A DNA stretch of 35,007 nt from Lachnospiraceae bacterium (GTDB taxonomy: Bacteria; Bacillota; Clostridia; Lachnospirales; Lachnospiraceae): assembly GCA_030524705.1 (NCBI GenBank), contig JAUNGD010000036.1:1-35007 (forward strand), written 5' to 3'. The position numbers were made by a program, and so were the translations under genes. Below the pieces are notes generated by a model, which saw only the letters and a list, made by a program, of their open reading frames with translations, ran no database searches and was not told the origin of the DNA. Positions 14,287-22,228 of the stretch are shown in pieces (within the stretch, counting starts at the first letter, position 1; each line of letters starts with the position of its first letter).

Positions 14287-14535
14287 TTAGCCCTGCATCA
14301 AAATCGACTTCACATGCTCAATTTCTTCTCTTGTTGCCTGGGCTGCCGGCACATAATACTGCTTACTTCTTGCAATCTGGTAGATTTCCTCCTGGGACTG
14401 CTCGCACTGGTTGCGGATCTGTTTCAGAGTCTGTTTCAGCTGCATGTTTTCTGTCTGAGAAATCATCTCGCCGTAACGAACCAGTTCGCCATTGATACCC
14501 GCCAGAGTATCAGATACCATTGTTTTCTCGTCCAT
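14287..14535 (-). CDS. Small CotF-like spore coat protein
   Basis: The product is about 82 residues and predicted to be all helical. It contains AGINGELVRYGEMISQTEN, a glutamine-rich helix (NQCEQSQEEIYQIA) and YYVPAAQAT. This pattern is typical of small coat-F-domain proteins that clostridia encode in pairs and that associate with the spore coat or outer layers. Three consecutive ATG codons (14541, 14538, 14535) follow GGAGG; the last has the best eight-base spacing and matches the usual MDEK-type start. It lies 29 bp behind the other small coat gene on the same strand. Function beyond the coat assignment is not known. Confidence 0.75.
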   Translation of the reverse strand: MDEKTMVSDTLAGINGELVRYGEMISQTENMQLKQTLKQIRNQCEQSQEEIYQIARSKQYYVPAAQATREEIEHVKSILMQG

Positions 14536-14564
14536 CATCATAACCTCCTTCACTTTTTGTCAGC

Positions 14565-14750
14565 CTACTGCAAAAACTGCATCAGCTGCTGCTTGCTCTC
14601 CATAGCCGACTGTGCGGATTTCTGGAAAAACTGTTTTACACCCGGGTCCGTGGCCTGCTGTGCATACGCCTGCATTTTGCAGTGTGTCGTTGAAAATCCG
14701 CCGATCAGATGACGAAGATTCTGAAGGTCAAGTTCTGAAATCTGATTCAT
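14565..14750 (-). CDS. Small coat-associated protein, partner of the CotF-like gene
   Basis: The 61-residue protein (MNQISELDLQNLRHLIGG, then HCKMQAYAQQA and MESKQQLMQFLQ) is predicted to be helical. It belongs to a short family found immediately upstream of CotF-like genes in Lachnospiraceae, resembling the N-terminal half of longer coat F proteins; together the pair may equal one full-length protein. It has GGAGGG eight bases before the ATG. That site overlaps one arm of a hairpin upstream. I infer a spore coat role from the partner and from the nearby spo0A. Confidence 0.72.
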   Translation of the reverse strand: MNQISELDLQNLRHLIGGFSTTHCKMQAYAQQATDPGVKQFFQKSAQSAMESKQQLMQFLQ

Positions 14751-14761
14751 AAAAAAATCCC

Positions 14762-14809
14762 TCCTTCCGGATACTGAGTTACTATCTCAGTATGTCCCGA
14801 AAGGAAGGA
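14762..14809. promoter_or_regulatory. Leader hairpin overlapping the ribosome binding site of the coat genes
   Basis: TCCTTCC (14762-14768) pairs with GGAAGGA (14803-14809), and inside it TACTGAG (14772-14778) pairs with CTCAGTA (14786-14792). On the minus strand the hairpin ends inside the GGAGGG site of the 61-residue gene, which could limit translation or stabilise the mRNA end. Confidence 0.5.
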
Positions 14810-14845
14810 AAATATACAGTCCTTAAAATTTGTAAATTTTATAAA

Positions 14846-14861
14846 ACCGGATAACGCCGGT
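14846..14861 (-). terminator. Intrinsic terminator of glgA
   Basis: On the minus strand ACCGG-CGTTAT-CCGGT is followed by TTTTATAAAATTT. It begins 12 bases after the glgA stop codon. Confidence 0.6.
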
Positions 14862-14872
14862 ACCTGACTATT

Positions 14873-16309
14873 TTACAGCCAGTCATACAGCTCCTGGTAC
14901 TTTCTTGCTGAGCTGTTCCAGGAGAAGTCAGCCGCCATGCCGCGGTCAATCAGCTTGTTCCACTCACGCTTCTTATTGTAGAAGGTATTCATTGCATACT
15001 GCAGGGTAAAATACATCTCATGTGCATTGTAATTTGCAAAGCTGAAGCCTGTTCCTGTACCCTCGTATTCGTTATACGGTACAACAGTATCTTTCAGTCC
15101 GCCCGTCTCTCTGACGATCGGAACCGTGCCGTACCGGAGGCTCATCAGCTGGGAAAGTCCGCAGGGCTCAAACAGAGACGGCATCAGGAATGCATCGCAG
15201 GAAGCGTAAACCTTGTGGGACAGTGCTTCCGAATAGAAAATATTTGCGGATACCTTACCCTGGTATTTCCATGCAAAATGGCGGAACATATTTTCATATT
15301 TTTCTTCGCCGGTTCCCAGCACAACGACCTGAATATCGTTCTGACAGATCTCATCCATCATATGGGCGATCAGGTCAAAGCCCTTCTGGTCCGTCAACCG
15401 TGAAACAATACCCACCATAAAGGTAGAATCATTCTGCTCCAGCCCAAGCTCCCGCTGCAGAGCTCTCTTGTTCTTGATCTTCTCCTTGCGGAAATTGCGG
15501 ACATTGTAATGATGCTCAATCATCGGGTCTGTCTCCGGATTGAATACGTCATAATCAATTCCGTTGACGATGCCGCGCAGGGAATTGGCCCGGGCACGCA
15601 TCAGCCCGTCAAGTCCCTCGCCGTAGAACGGCGTCTTGATCTCCTCCGCATAGGTGTCGCTGACCGTCGTAATAGCGTCCGCATACACGATGCCGCCCTT
15701 CAGATAATTGGCGTCACCGTACGCCTCCAGCTTGTCCGGCGTAAAATAATAGGCCGGAAGTCCCGTGATGTCCCGCACGGTCTTCACATCCCACACGCCC
15801 TGGAACTTCAGATTGTGAATTGTGATCACAGACTTCATGTCCTTGAAAAACTCTCCCTCATGGAACTTATCCTTGAGAAGTACCGGGATCAGTCCGGTCT
15901 GCCAGTCATGGCAGTGAACAATATCCGGCTGGAAACCGATCAGCGGAAGCGCCGACAGCGCTGCCTTGGAGAAAAATGCAAATTTTTCAATATCCTGATA
16001 AATGTTTCCGTACGGCTTTGAACCGGCAAAATAGTATTCATTGTCAATAAAGTAAAACTGTACGCCTTCATACTCCATCTCAAGTACGCCGACATACTGG
16101 GAACGCCATGCAAGATCCATGTAAAAATGTGTCACATAATTCATCTTGCTCTTCCACTCTTCACTCATGCACATATATTTCGGAAGAATCACGCGAACAT
16201 CGTATTCCTCTTTATTGAAACATTTCGGAAGAGAACCGGCTACATCTGCAAGACCCCCCGTCTTGATAAATGGCACTGCCTCAGAAGTAACATAAAGTAT
16301 TCTTTTCAT
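14873..16309 (-). CDS. glgA: Glycogen (starch) synthase, ADP-glucose-dependent
   Basis: The 478-residue GT5 enzyme transfers glucose from ADP-glucose to the growing alpha-1,4-glucan. The N-terminal donor-site motif is KTGGLADV (Lys16 region). The catalytic-domain signatures include HCHDWQTGL, the SRLTDQKG stretch and the C-terminal PSLFEPCGLSQ segment with the conserved Glu. Length is normal. The ATG at 16309 has GGAGG seven bases upstream and begins MKRILYVTSE as in the family; the longer frame does not. It lies 118 bp downstream of spo0A on the same strand but has its own promoter. Other glg genes are not in the window. Glycogen storage and sporulation are linked in clostridia, which makes the adjacency sensible. 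Confidence 0.95.
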   Translation of the reverse strand: MKRILYVTSEAVPFIKTGGLADVAGSLPKCFNKEEYDVRVILPKYMCMSEEWKSKMNYVTHFYMDLAWRSQYVGVLEMEYEGVQFYFIDNEYYFAGSKPYGNIYQDIEKFAFFSKAALSALPLIGFQPDIVHCHDWQTGLIPVLLKDKFHEGEFFKDMKSVITIHNLKFQGVWDVKTVRDITGLPAYYFTPDKLEAYGDANYLKGGIVYADAITTVSDTYAEEIKTPFYGEGLDGLMRARANSLRGIVNGIDYDVFNPETDPMIEHHYNVRNFRKEKIKNKRALQRELGLEQNDSTFMVGIVSRLTDQKGFDLIAHMMDEICQNDIQVVVLGTGEEKYENMFRHFAWKYQGKVSANIFYSEALSHKVYASCDAFLMPSLFEPCGLSQLMSLRYGTVPIVRETGGLKDTVVPYNEYEGTGTGFSFANYNAHEMYFTLQYAMNTFYNKKREWNKLIDRGMAADFSWNSSARKYQELYDWL

Positions 16310-16342
16310 ATACGAACCTCCGCTCATTCGAGTATTGATAAA

Positions 16343-16371
16343 ATTATAACTCATTTTCTCCGTAATGAAAA
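16343..16371 (-). promoter_or_regulatory. Promoter of glgA
   Basis: TTTTCA (16371-16366), a 17-bp spacer and TATAAT (16348-16343) on the minus strand predict a leader of about 27 nt. Confidence 0.5.
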
Positions 16372-16427
16372 GTGTTTCTTCCAGGGGTTTCTCATTATTT
16401 TTTCAAAAAGATTTTAATATCAGTCAA

Positions 16428-17225
16428 CTATGCTCTGTTCTTGTATTCGAGGCGAATTTTATCCGCAATCAATGCGATAAATTCAGAATTTGTCGGTTTT
16501 CCTTTTCCATTGCTTACCGTATAGCCAAACAATTCATCAATCGTATCCATTTTCCCCCGGCTCCATGCCACCTCAATCGCATGGCGGATTGCCCGCTCTA
16601 CCCGGCTGGGCGTCGTCTGATGGCGTTTTGCGATAGTCGGATACAGGATTTTTGTGATGGAATTGAGCATTTCCATGTCCTCCACCGACATGATGATCGC
16701 ATCCCTTAAGTACTGATATCCCTTAATATGTGCAGGAACTCCGACTTCATGTATAATATTTGTGACATCTGTTTCCAGATTGTGTTCCATGTACGCTTTC
16801 TGGCTTTCATAAGCACTTACCTTTTTTGCTTTCGACGCATTACGCATCTGCCTTGTACGGACACGTTTGATCCGGTTCACCACCGTATCATTATCAAAAG
16901 GTTTCAATATATAATAATCTGCGCCCAGGTCAAATGCATCCTCGGTCATCTTTTCCTGGCTGACCGCTGATATTACGATAAACGCAGGTTTTTTCAAATT
17001 TGGCTCATGGTTGATCCGGTCCATAACTGTCAGTCCGTCCAGCTTCGGCATGATAATGTCAAGCAGCACAACATCCGGCTTTTTCTCCTTGATAATCTCG
17101 ATCAATTCCTCACCGTTTCCGGCTTTTCCGACTACCTCCAGTTCTTCATCGCTGCTTACGATACGATCCAGCAGCTGCACCATTCTCTCATTGTCATCAG
17201 CAATTGCAATATTCAGCTTTTCCAT
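16428..17225 (-). CDS. spo0A: Sporulation master regulator Spo0A
   Basis: The 265-residue response regulator has a receiver domain (residues about 5-125) with the acidic pair ADDN, the phosphoacceptor Asp in VVLLDIIMP and the Lys in ILKPFD. The C-terminal Spo0A effector domain (about 150-260) carries the recognition helix region [14 protein letters not shown] and the activation loop sequence RGKMD. Phosphorylated Spo0A binds TGNCGAA-type boxes and starts sporulation and other stationary-phase programmes. The ATG at 17225 has GGAG eight bases upstream; the longer frame adds residues not found in the family. Spo0A is usually preceded by spoIVB; here an unrelated flavoprotein gene lies upstream. 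Confidence 0.97.
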   Translation of the reverse strand: MEKLNIAIADDNERMVQLLDRIVSSDEELEVVGKAGNGEELIEIIKEKKPDVVLLDIIMPKLDGLTVMDRINHEPNLKKPAFIVISAVSQEKMTEDAFDLGADYYILKPFDNDTVVNRIKRVRTRQMRNASKAKKVSAYESQKAYMEHNLETDVTNIIHEVGVPAHIKGYQYLRDAIIMSVEDMEMLNSITKILYPTIAKRHQTTPSRVERAIRHAIEVAWSRGKMDTIDELFGYTVSNGKGKPTNSEFIALIADKIRLEYKNRA

Positions 17226-17318
17226 TTTATACTCCTCTCCTGAAATGTTTTCTGTCGTTGCACCGCTGCATTTTTTGAGGGCCCTTACCAAAAATTGTCA
17301 TGTACAAAAACTACTTGT

Positions 17319-17346
17319 ATTATATAACAACCGCCCATGATAGCAA
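17319..17346 (-). promoter_or_regulatory. Promoter of spo0A, with an upstream 0A-box-like site
   Basis: On the minus strand TTGCTA (17346-17341), a 16-bp spacer and TATAAT (17324-17319) predict a leader of about 85 nt. About 20 bp upstream, TGTCGATT (17372-17365) resembles the Spo0A box TGNCGAA with one mismatch, suggesting possible autoregulation. No sigma-H promoter was evident. Confidence 0.5.
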
Positions 17347-17524
17347 GAAAATCTTGTCTTGCTAAATCGACAGGAATCTCCCCGTTTTCTGCCGCTTCAT
17401 GCATACGCTACATTACATATTAACGTTCCGGGAAAAGATTTGTGACGGAAAAAACAAAATTTTGTCCGAAAAAAAAGAAATTTTTTGCTCCCGATTGCCG
17501 TCGAATAAAGAAGGTTCTGCGTTT

Positions 17525-18217
17525 TTATTTTATCCATCCGTGTTTAAGGTAGTGAGCATTGTCAAGACTGGGAGCCTCTTCTTTTTTTAGCACCATTTTA
17601 TGCTGAAGCTTTGCCATTTCAAACAGCATTTTTACTTTTAAATTCATACGTCTGTACGATCCGGTATTTTGTACTCTGCCTGCAAGACGCTTCATTTTCT
17701 TTTCCAGCATCTGTCGGTGAGCCTCCGTCAGTTTATCCGCAAAAATATCTCCCATCATAGGCGCGCCGCAGGTATATATGCGTGAGAGCCCCATCCAGTT
17801 CAAACTGGTCTTTACGTCTTTTTGTGCCGCTCCATTCGGCGCTCCCACGCTGTTCGTGATAATAACAGCCGTTTTTTCAAAAAATTCCGGTTCCGGGCGG
17901 TGTACCATCCAGTGGACGCAGAGATGATCCAGCAAAGACTTTATGCTTGCCGGTACCCGAAGCGCATACACCGGATAGGCAAATACCAGCAGCTCCGCCC
18001 CCAGCATTGCCTCCCACACCGGCGCTGTTTTTGCAAAATGAGGACATTTTTCTTCCCCTTCCAGAAAGCAGCGTTTGCAGCCTACGCAAAATCCCGGAAG
18101 GTCTTTGGGATAAAACTCTGTGATCTCATTTTCTCCGCCCAGATTATGGATAAACATTTCCTTCATCATACAGGTAATTCCCTTCTGCGGCGTGCCGTTA
18201 ATCACCACAATCTTCAT
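17525..18217 (-). CDS. NAD(P)H-dependent FMN reductase/flavodoxin-fold oxidoreductase
   Basis: The 230-residue protein opens with the flavodoxin-fold strand and phosphate loop VVINGTPQKGIT. It has the second FMN-contact segment VFAYPVYALRVPASIKSLLDH and a cysteine cluster (FCVGCKRC, then EKCPH) common in clostridial NAD(P)H-dependent oxidoreductases. It probably reduces quinones, nitro compounds or other electrophiles with FMN in the cytosol. The C-terminal 60 residues are basic and less typical. It begins six bases after the TetR stop, so the two genes form one operon under TetR autorepression. The inducer and true substrate are not known. Confidence 0.82.
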   Translation of the reverse strand: MKIVVINGTPQKGITCMMKEMFIHNLGGENEITEFYPKDLPGFCVGCKRCFLEGEEKCPHFAKTAPVWEAMLGAELLVFAYPVYALRVPASIKSLLDHLCVHWMVHRPEPEFFEKTAVIITNSVGAPNGAAQKDVKTSLNWMGLSRIYTCGAPMMGDIFADKLTEAHRQMLEKKMKRLAGRVQNTGSYRRMNLKVKMLFEMAKLQHKMVLKKEEAPSLDNAHYLKHGWIK

Positions 18218-18223
18218 ATTCCG

Positions 18224-18814
18224 TCACCCCTTTTCTGCATTTTGCGTCCCGATCATATTTTCCAGCATCCTTCGGTGAAACAGCTTCCGCTCCGCGGTAT
18301 TTTTCAGATTAATCCCTTGCTGCTCCAGCAGTATCTCATGCCGCAGAAATGCCGACTGCATACTGGAAATCAGAGAAAAAGTCATTTGGTACACTCTTTC
18401 TTCGTCCCAGTCCGGGCGGCACTGTGCCACCAGGGGAAGGTAAGCCCGGAGCGTCCGCTGTGTGTTGTCACTGCTCTTCGGGAAACGCATATCAGAAAGC
18501 ATGGATATTTTTGAGACCGCCTGATGCTCAAACAGAAATGTCAGTGTAATATTCCCCAGATAATCCAGCTTTTCAAAGGGCTCCATCCCCTCGGTCTCCG
18601 CCTCCATACCCCGGAATTTTTCTACAATGCCGTTTACTATTTTTTCTACACATTCCCCGATCAGCTCCTCTTTGCTTTCAAAATGATAATTGATCAGCCC
18701 CAGGCCAACGCCGGCTCTTTTTGATATCTCCCGCATCGTGATTTCCTCAATGCGATCCTCCTTCTCATTGATCAAAGCAATGGCCGCCTCCATGATCGCT
18801 TCTTTGCTGTTCAT
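18224..18814 (-). CDS. TetR-family transcriptional repressor, autoregulated
   Basis: The 196-residue protein has the N-terminal TetR helix-turn-helix (MREISKRAGVGLGLINYHFESKEEL, residues about 26-50) and an all-helical ligand domain without a recognisable family signature. The ATG at 18814 follows AAGGAGG by seven bases; the longer frame would start inside the operator. Two identical 13-bp palindromes flank the -10 box of its promoter, strong evidence that it represses itself and the flavoprotein gene six bases downstream. The ligand is likely to be a compound handled by that oxidoreductase. Confidence 0.88.
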   Translation of the reverse strand: MNSKEAIMEAAIALINEKEDRIEEITMREISKRAGVGLGLINYHFESKEELIGECVEKIVNGIVEKFRGMEAETEGMEPFEKLDYLGNITLTFLFEHQAVSKISMLSDMRFPKSSDNTQRTLRAYLPLVAQCRPDWDEERVYQMTFSLISSMQSAFLRHEILLEQQGINLKNTAERKLFHRRMLENMIGTQNAEKG

Positions 18815-18827
18815 ATCTTCGCCTCCT

Positions 18828-18865
18828 TGAACATTGTTCAAATTTATTATACTGAACATTGTTCA
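18828..18865. promoter_or_regulatory. Paired TetR operators around the -10 box
   Basis: TGAACATTGTTCA occurs at 18828-18840 and again at 18853-18865, start points 25 bp apart, each an inverted TGAACA/TGTTCA. Between them on the minus strand lies TATAAT (18851-18846), with a weak -35 TTGCAG 17 bp upstream. Binding of both sites would occlude RNA polymerase. Confidence 0.8.
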
Positions 18866-18948
18866 ATTCTGCAAGTCCATTCTGAAAAATATCCCGTGAA
18901 GCTTCTCTTAAAACAAGCCCATCCTGTTATCGTTCCTGTGCCATACAT

Positions 18949-18994
18949 AAAAAACTGCGGCAGGGTCGTCCTTCAATGCCCCGCCGCAGTTTTT
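18949..18994 (-). terminator. Intrinsic terminator of aroE
   Basis: AAAACTGCGGC pairs with GCCGCAGTTTT and the stem extends inwards through GGG/CCC; T-runs follow on both strands. It lies about 40 bp after the aroE stop. Confidence 0.8.
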
Positions 18995-19032
18995 GCATAT
19001 ATTTTTTCAAATTTCCTCTGAAACTTCCGCCG

Positions 19033-19887
19033 TTACTCTTCAAATTCCTTCCGAAGCGTCTCCTCCATCACTTCCAGCGGCGCTTTCACTCCGGTCCAGA
19101 GTTCAAAATTCAGCGCTCCCTGGCACGCCAGCATACCAAGCCCGTTCACGGTCTTCGCCCCGCGCTTTGCGGCCTCCTGCAGAAACAGCGTGTCCACCGG
19201 ATTAAACACTACGTCTGATACCACCATCGTATCACGGATGGTATCATAGTCGATATCCGGCTTCTGATCAGAATCCGGGTGCAGGCCGATACAAGTGGCG
19301 TTGATCAGGATGTCCGTATCCGCCGGAATTTTCTGCCCCGGCTCCAGCGCCATGCCGGAGGCTTCTGCCTTAGTATGGCTTTTCAGCACCTCCGCCAGCT
19401 CTTCCGCCCTGGCCGCTGTCCGGTTCAGAATCGTCACAGAAGCGGCTCCCGCCAGCGCACACTCCACTGCAATCGCCTTCGCTGCGCCTCCTGCCCCAAG
19501 AATCACGATCTTCTTTCCGTTCAAAGACACATCGTTATTCTTCAGCGCCTGAACAAAGCCCTTGCCGTCCGTATTCTCACCGAAAAGCTTTCCGTCCCTT
19601 ACCACGATCGTGTTGACCGCCCCGATAATACGCGCCGCCTCGGACAGTTCATCCAGATAAGGGATCACATTGATCTTGTGCGGCATCGTCAGGTTCATAC
19701 CCTTCATATGAAATGCGTGAATCGCCTTCATCGCATCGTCAAAATCATCCTTCGTCACCTTCAAGGTCAGATAACGGTAATTCAGGCCGCAGGCCGCATA
19801 TGCCGCCTCCTCCATGACTCCCGTAGGATTTCCATCCACCGGATCTCCGAACACTCCGGTAATCTCAGCCCGATAATTTTTTGCCAT
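19033..19887 (-). CDS. aroE: Shikimate dehydrogenase-family protein with an altered substrate motif
   Basis: The 284-residue protein has the AroE fold. The catalytic Lys is in LTMPHK, the paired Asp in ENTDGKG, the nucleotide loop is GAGGAA, NRTAAR suggests NADP, and a C-terminal QGALNFELWTG is present. In canonical AroE the N-terminal motif GHSLSP binds the shikimate carboxylate with two Ser. Here the equivalent reads DGNPTG, with Asn and Thr in place of the Ser residues. The enzyme may still reduce dehydroshikimate, or may use quinate or another related substrate. The ATG at 19887 has GGGGG about nine bases upstream. No other aro gene is in the window and it is transcribed alone. Confidence 0.85.
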   Translation of the reverse strand: MAKNYRAEITGVFGDPVDGNPTGVMEEAAYAACGLNYRYLTLKVTKDDFDDAMKAIHAFHMKGMNLTMPHKINVIPYLDELSEAARIIGAVNTIVVRDGKLFGENTDGKGFVQALKNNDVSLNGKKIVILGAGGAAKAIAVECALAGAASVTILNRTAARAEELAEVLKSHTKAEASGMALEPGQKIPADTDILINATCIGLHPDSDQKPDIDYDTIRDTMVVSDVVFNPVDTLFLQEAAKRGAKTVNGLGMLACQGALNFELWTGVKAPLEVMEETLRKEFEE

Positions 19888-19959
19888 CTCCAATTCCCCC
19901 TTCATAATTTTCATCTAATCGTATCCAAGAACTCTTTGTCTCTCTGGCTAACCATTCTC

Positions 19960-19988
19960 AGTATAAACAGAATTGCCCCTCCGGTCAA
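19960..19988 (-). promoter_or_regulatory. Promoter of aroE
   Basis: On the minus strand TTGACC (19988-19983), a 17-bp spacer and TATACT (19965-19960). The leader is about 65 nt. Confidence 0.6.
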
Positions 19989-20048
19989 TGTCAAAACTCA
20001 AAATCCTACGGCCCTATTTTTCAAATTGCCCCGCGCCCAAATCATCAG

Positions 20049-20121
20049 CAAACTTGGCCCGCATATCCCGCAAGTGGACCTATAGGGGCGTCCGCTGGAG
20101 GGATTATGCGAGCCAAGTTTG
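20049..20121. repeat. 73-bp near-perfect palindrome
   Basis: CAAACTTGGC at the left pairs with GCCAAGTTTG at the right, continuing through GCATA/TATGC, TCCC/GGGA and GTGGAC/GTCCGC with one inserted base and two mismatches. It lies between YitT and aroE and is not followed by a T-run, so it is more like an extragenic palindromic element than a terminator. Downstream at about 20129-20180 are three degenerate 19-bp repeats beginning TATCC. Confidence 0.55.
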
Positions 20122-20181
20122 CGTCCGGGTATCCAATTAATATCCGTTTATCCAACTAATGTCCGGCTATCCGTTTATTGA

Positions 20182-21042
20182 TCAGTCCGCCGGCTTCTGA
20201 TAAAACCGTCCGGTCAGCTCCTCAGTCCTCACCGCATTTACGAAGACCTTCGGGTCTACCTCCCGCACCGCTTTTATGACCTGCTTGCATTCGGCGCTGG
20301 ATACCACAGAATAAACAATATCTCTTTCACATTTTTCATAGGAGCCTTCGCCCTGCAGGATCGTTGCCCCGTGATTGCTCACATCCTTAATCACCTGACA
20401 GACCTCTTTCGGATGATTGGTCACTATGAACAGCGTTTTTTTCTGATATTTTTTGTAAAGCATATGCAGCACCTGGGTCGATGCATACTGGAAAATAATG
20501 GAGTAAAGCGCCTTATCCCAGCCGAACAGGATACCTGCCACGGACAGGATCACAACATTCAGTCCCAGTATGATATTGAAGGAATCCACGCCCTTCTTCT
20601 CCGACAGGAAAATACCGATAAAATCGGTTCCCCCGGTGGTGGCGTCCATCATCAGGCACAGGCTGACCGTAAAGCCATTGATGATGCCGCCGAATATACT
20701 GATCAGCAGCGTATCGTATGTAATCACAAAGCCGGGCATAATATCCGTCAACACACCTGTAAGCATGAACATCAAACAGGAATACAGGGTAAATTTTTTC
20801 CCGATAAAACGAAAGCCGATGTAAACAGGCACCGCATTCAGCAGCATATTGATGGCCGTATACGGAATCTCTACATGAAAAAACATCTCTCCCACACGCT
20901 GAATCAGAATCGTCAGACCCGTAGCGCCGCCCGGATACAGCCCGCCTGCCCGGACAAACGTTTTAATGTTGGCGGCGGAAATCACCGCGGCGATACAGAT
21001 TATCAGAATTCTCTTACCGTCCTTCTTTAAATCAAAATTCAT
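20182..21042 (-). CDS. YitT-family membrane protein (DUF2179)
   Basis: The 286-residue protein has five or six transmembrane helices in its first 190 residues, with the family sequences GGLYPGGATG and the TGGTDFIG motif after the third or fourth helix. A soluble C-terminal DUF2179 domain follows (about 205-280: LFIVTNHPKEV, then GATILQGEGSY). The transported substrate of this widespread Firmicutes family is not known. A GGGAGAAGAGG tract precedes the ATG. It is divergent from the LysR gene, 259 bp away, a layout in which the LysR protein could control it. Confidence 0.88.
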   Translation of the reverse strand: MNFDLKKDGKRILIICIAAVISAANIKTFVRAGGLYPGGATGLTILIQRVGEMFFHVEIPYTAINMLLNAVPVYIGFRFIGKKFTLYSCLMFMLTGVLTDIMPGFVITYDTLLISIFGGIINGFTVSLCLMMDATTGGTDFIGIFLSEKKGVDSFNIILGLNVVILSVAGILFGWDKALYSIIFQYASTQVLHMLYKKYQKKTLFIVTNHPKEVCQVIKDVSNHGATILQGEGSYEKCERDIVYSVVSSAECKQVIKAVREVDPKVFVNAVRTEELTGRFYQKPAD

Positions 21043-21176
21043 TTCTTCCTCTTCTCCCTTTGTATCTACTCACATTCCCTTTGCCTCTGCCGCCTTACCG
21101 CCCACGGCGCGGCTCCCGTCCTAATCCCCCGGAACAGGCCGTGTTCCCATAAGGCATTAGTAGTATATCTGCTTGA

Positions 21177-21229
21177 AATACTATGGTCAAACTGTATTTT
21201 CTGGTATATAATACAGGTAAAATACTGTA
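21177..21229 (+). promoter_or_regulatory. LysR gene promoter with overlapping inverted repeats
   Basis: TGGTCA (21184-21189), a 17-bp spacer and TATAAT (21207-21212) face the LysR gene. AATAC/GTATT (21177-21198) covers the -35 box and TACAG/CTGTA (21212-21229) covers the start region. The first has the T-N11-A-like form used by LysR regulators. Autoregulation is inferred. Confidence 0.5.
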
Positions 21230-21301
21230 ATACGCACTTATAAAAAGAGCGCGCCCAGGCTAACGCTCTGTCGTATAAGGATCCAGTTTTCGGAGGGTAA
21301 A

Positions 21302-22228
21302 ATGAATTTTTTGAGTATGGAATATTTCACCACCGTCGCAAATGAAAAAAGCTTTACCAAAGCCGCTGAAAAGCTGCACATCACGCAGCAGACTCTCAGC
21401 TCACACATTGCCAACATCGAAAAGGAGGTCGGCTGCCGGCTCTTTGTCCGCCATATCCCGCTGGAGCTGACCTACGCCGGACAGGTATTTTTGCAGTACG
21501 CCGCCGATTTTCGCCAGAAGTACGCCTCAATGATGCAGGAATTTCAGGATATATCCGAAAATCAGAAGGGGATTCTCCGTATCGGCATCGCCTACACCCG
21601 GGGCCGTACTATTATGCCTATGCTCATTGAAAAATTCCTGGAAATCCATCCCTATTATGAAGTGCGCCTCGTAGAGGATTCCAATGAAATGCTTCAAAAA
21701 TATGTATTGAACGGAGATGTGGATCTAGCCATCGCCAATTTCCCGGAATCCATTCCCGGCATCGAGCTTCATCCGTTTTATTTTGAAGAAATCGTTCTCC
21801 TGATCGCCCGTCCCCTTTTGGAACAGCTCTACGGAGAGGAAACGCAGCATACCATCCGTAAAATCGAAAACGGCGACCTGTCCGTACTGCAAAACTGCCC
21901 CTTCGTCCTCGGCAGTCCCGATGACATCACCGGCTCCATCGGCCGGCATTTTCTCCGGCAGGCCAACCTGACGCCCGTCGTCAAGGCACAGTCCGACAAT
22001 GTGGAAACCATTCTCTCCATGTGCGTGCGGGGCATCGGCGCCTGCTTCTGCCCCGAAAATCTCATGAAAATGACCTTATCCAAAAGCCAGATTTCCCGGC
22101 TTCGGGGCTTCCGCCTCTCCGGGGCGGCCAAATACCAGATCCGCTTCGGAGTCCTGCAGCAAAACTATCAGTGGAACGCGATTTCTGAATTCATGAAAAT
22201 CGCAGTTGAAGCTTTTCCCGGTTCCTGA
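21302..22228 (+). CDS. LysR-family transcriptional regulator
   Basis: The 308-residue protein has the LysR winged helix-turn-helix at residues 1-60 (MEYFTTVANEKSFTKAAEKLHITQQTLSSHI) and a periplasmic-binding-protein-like effector domain at about 90-300 (GILRIGIAYTRGR onward). Length is normal. GGAGG precedes the ATG by about six bases. Its stop overlaps the convergent activase gene by 38 bp, and upstream it faces the YitT gene. Its targets may be either neighbour; the effector cannot be read from the sequence. Confidence 0.92.
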   Translation: MNFLSMEYFTTVANEKSFTKAAEKLHITQQTLSSHIANIEKEVGCRLFVRHIPLELTYAGQVFLQYAADFRQKYASMMQEFQDISENQKGILRIGIAYTRGRTIMPMLIEKFLEIHPYYEVRLVEDSNEMLQKYVLNGDVDLAIANFPESIPGIELHPFYFEEIVLLIARPLLEQLYGEETQHTIRKIENGDLSVLQNCPFVLGSPDDITGSIGRHFLRQANLTPVVKAQSDNVETILSMCVRGIGACFCPENLMKMTLSKSQISRLRGFRLSGAAKYQIRFGVLQQNYQWNAISEFMKIAVEAFPGS

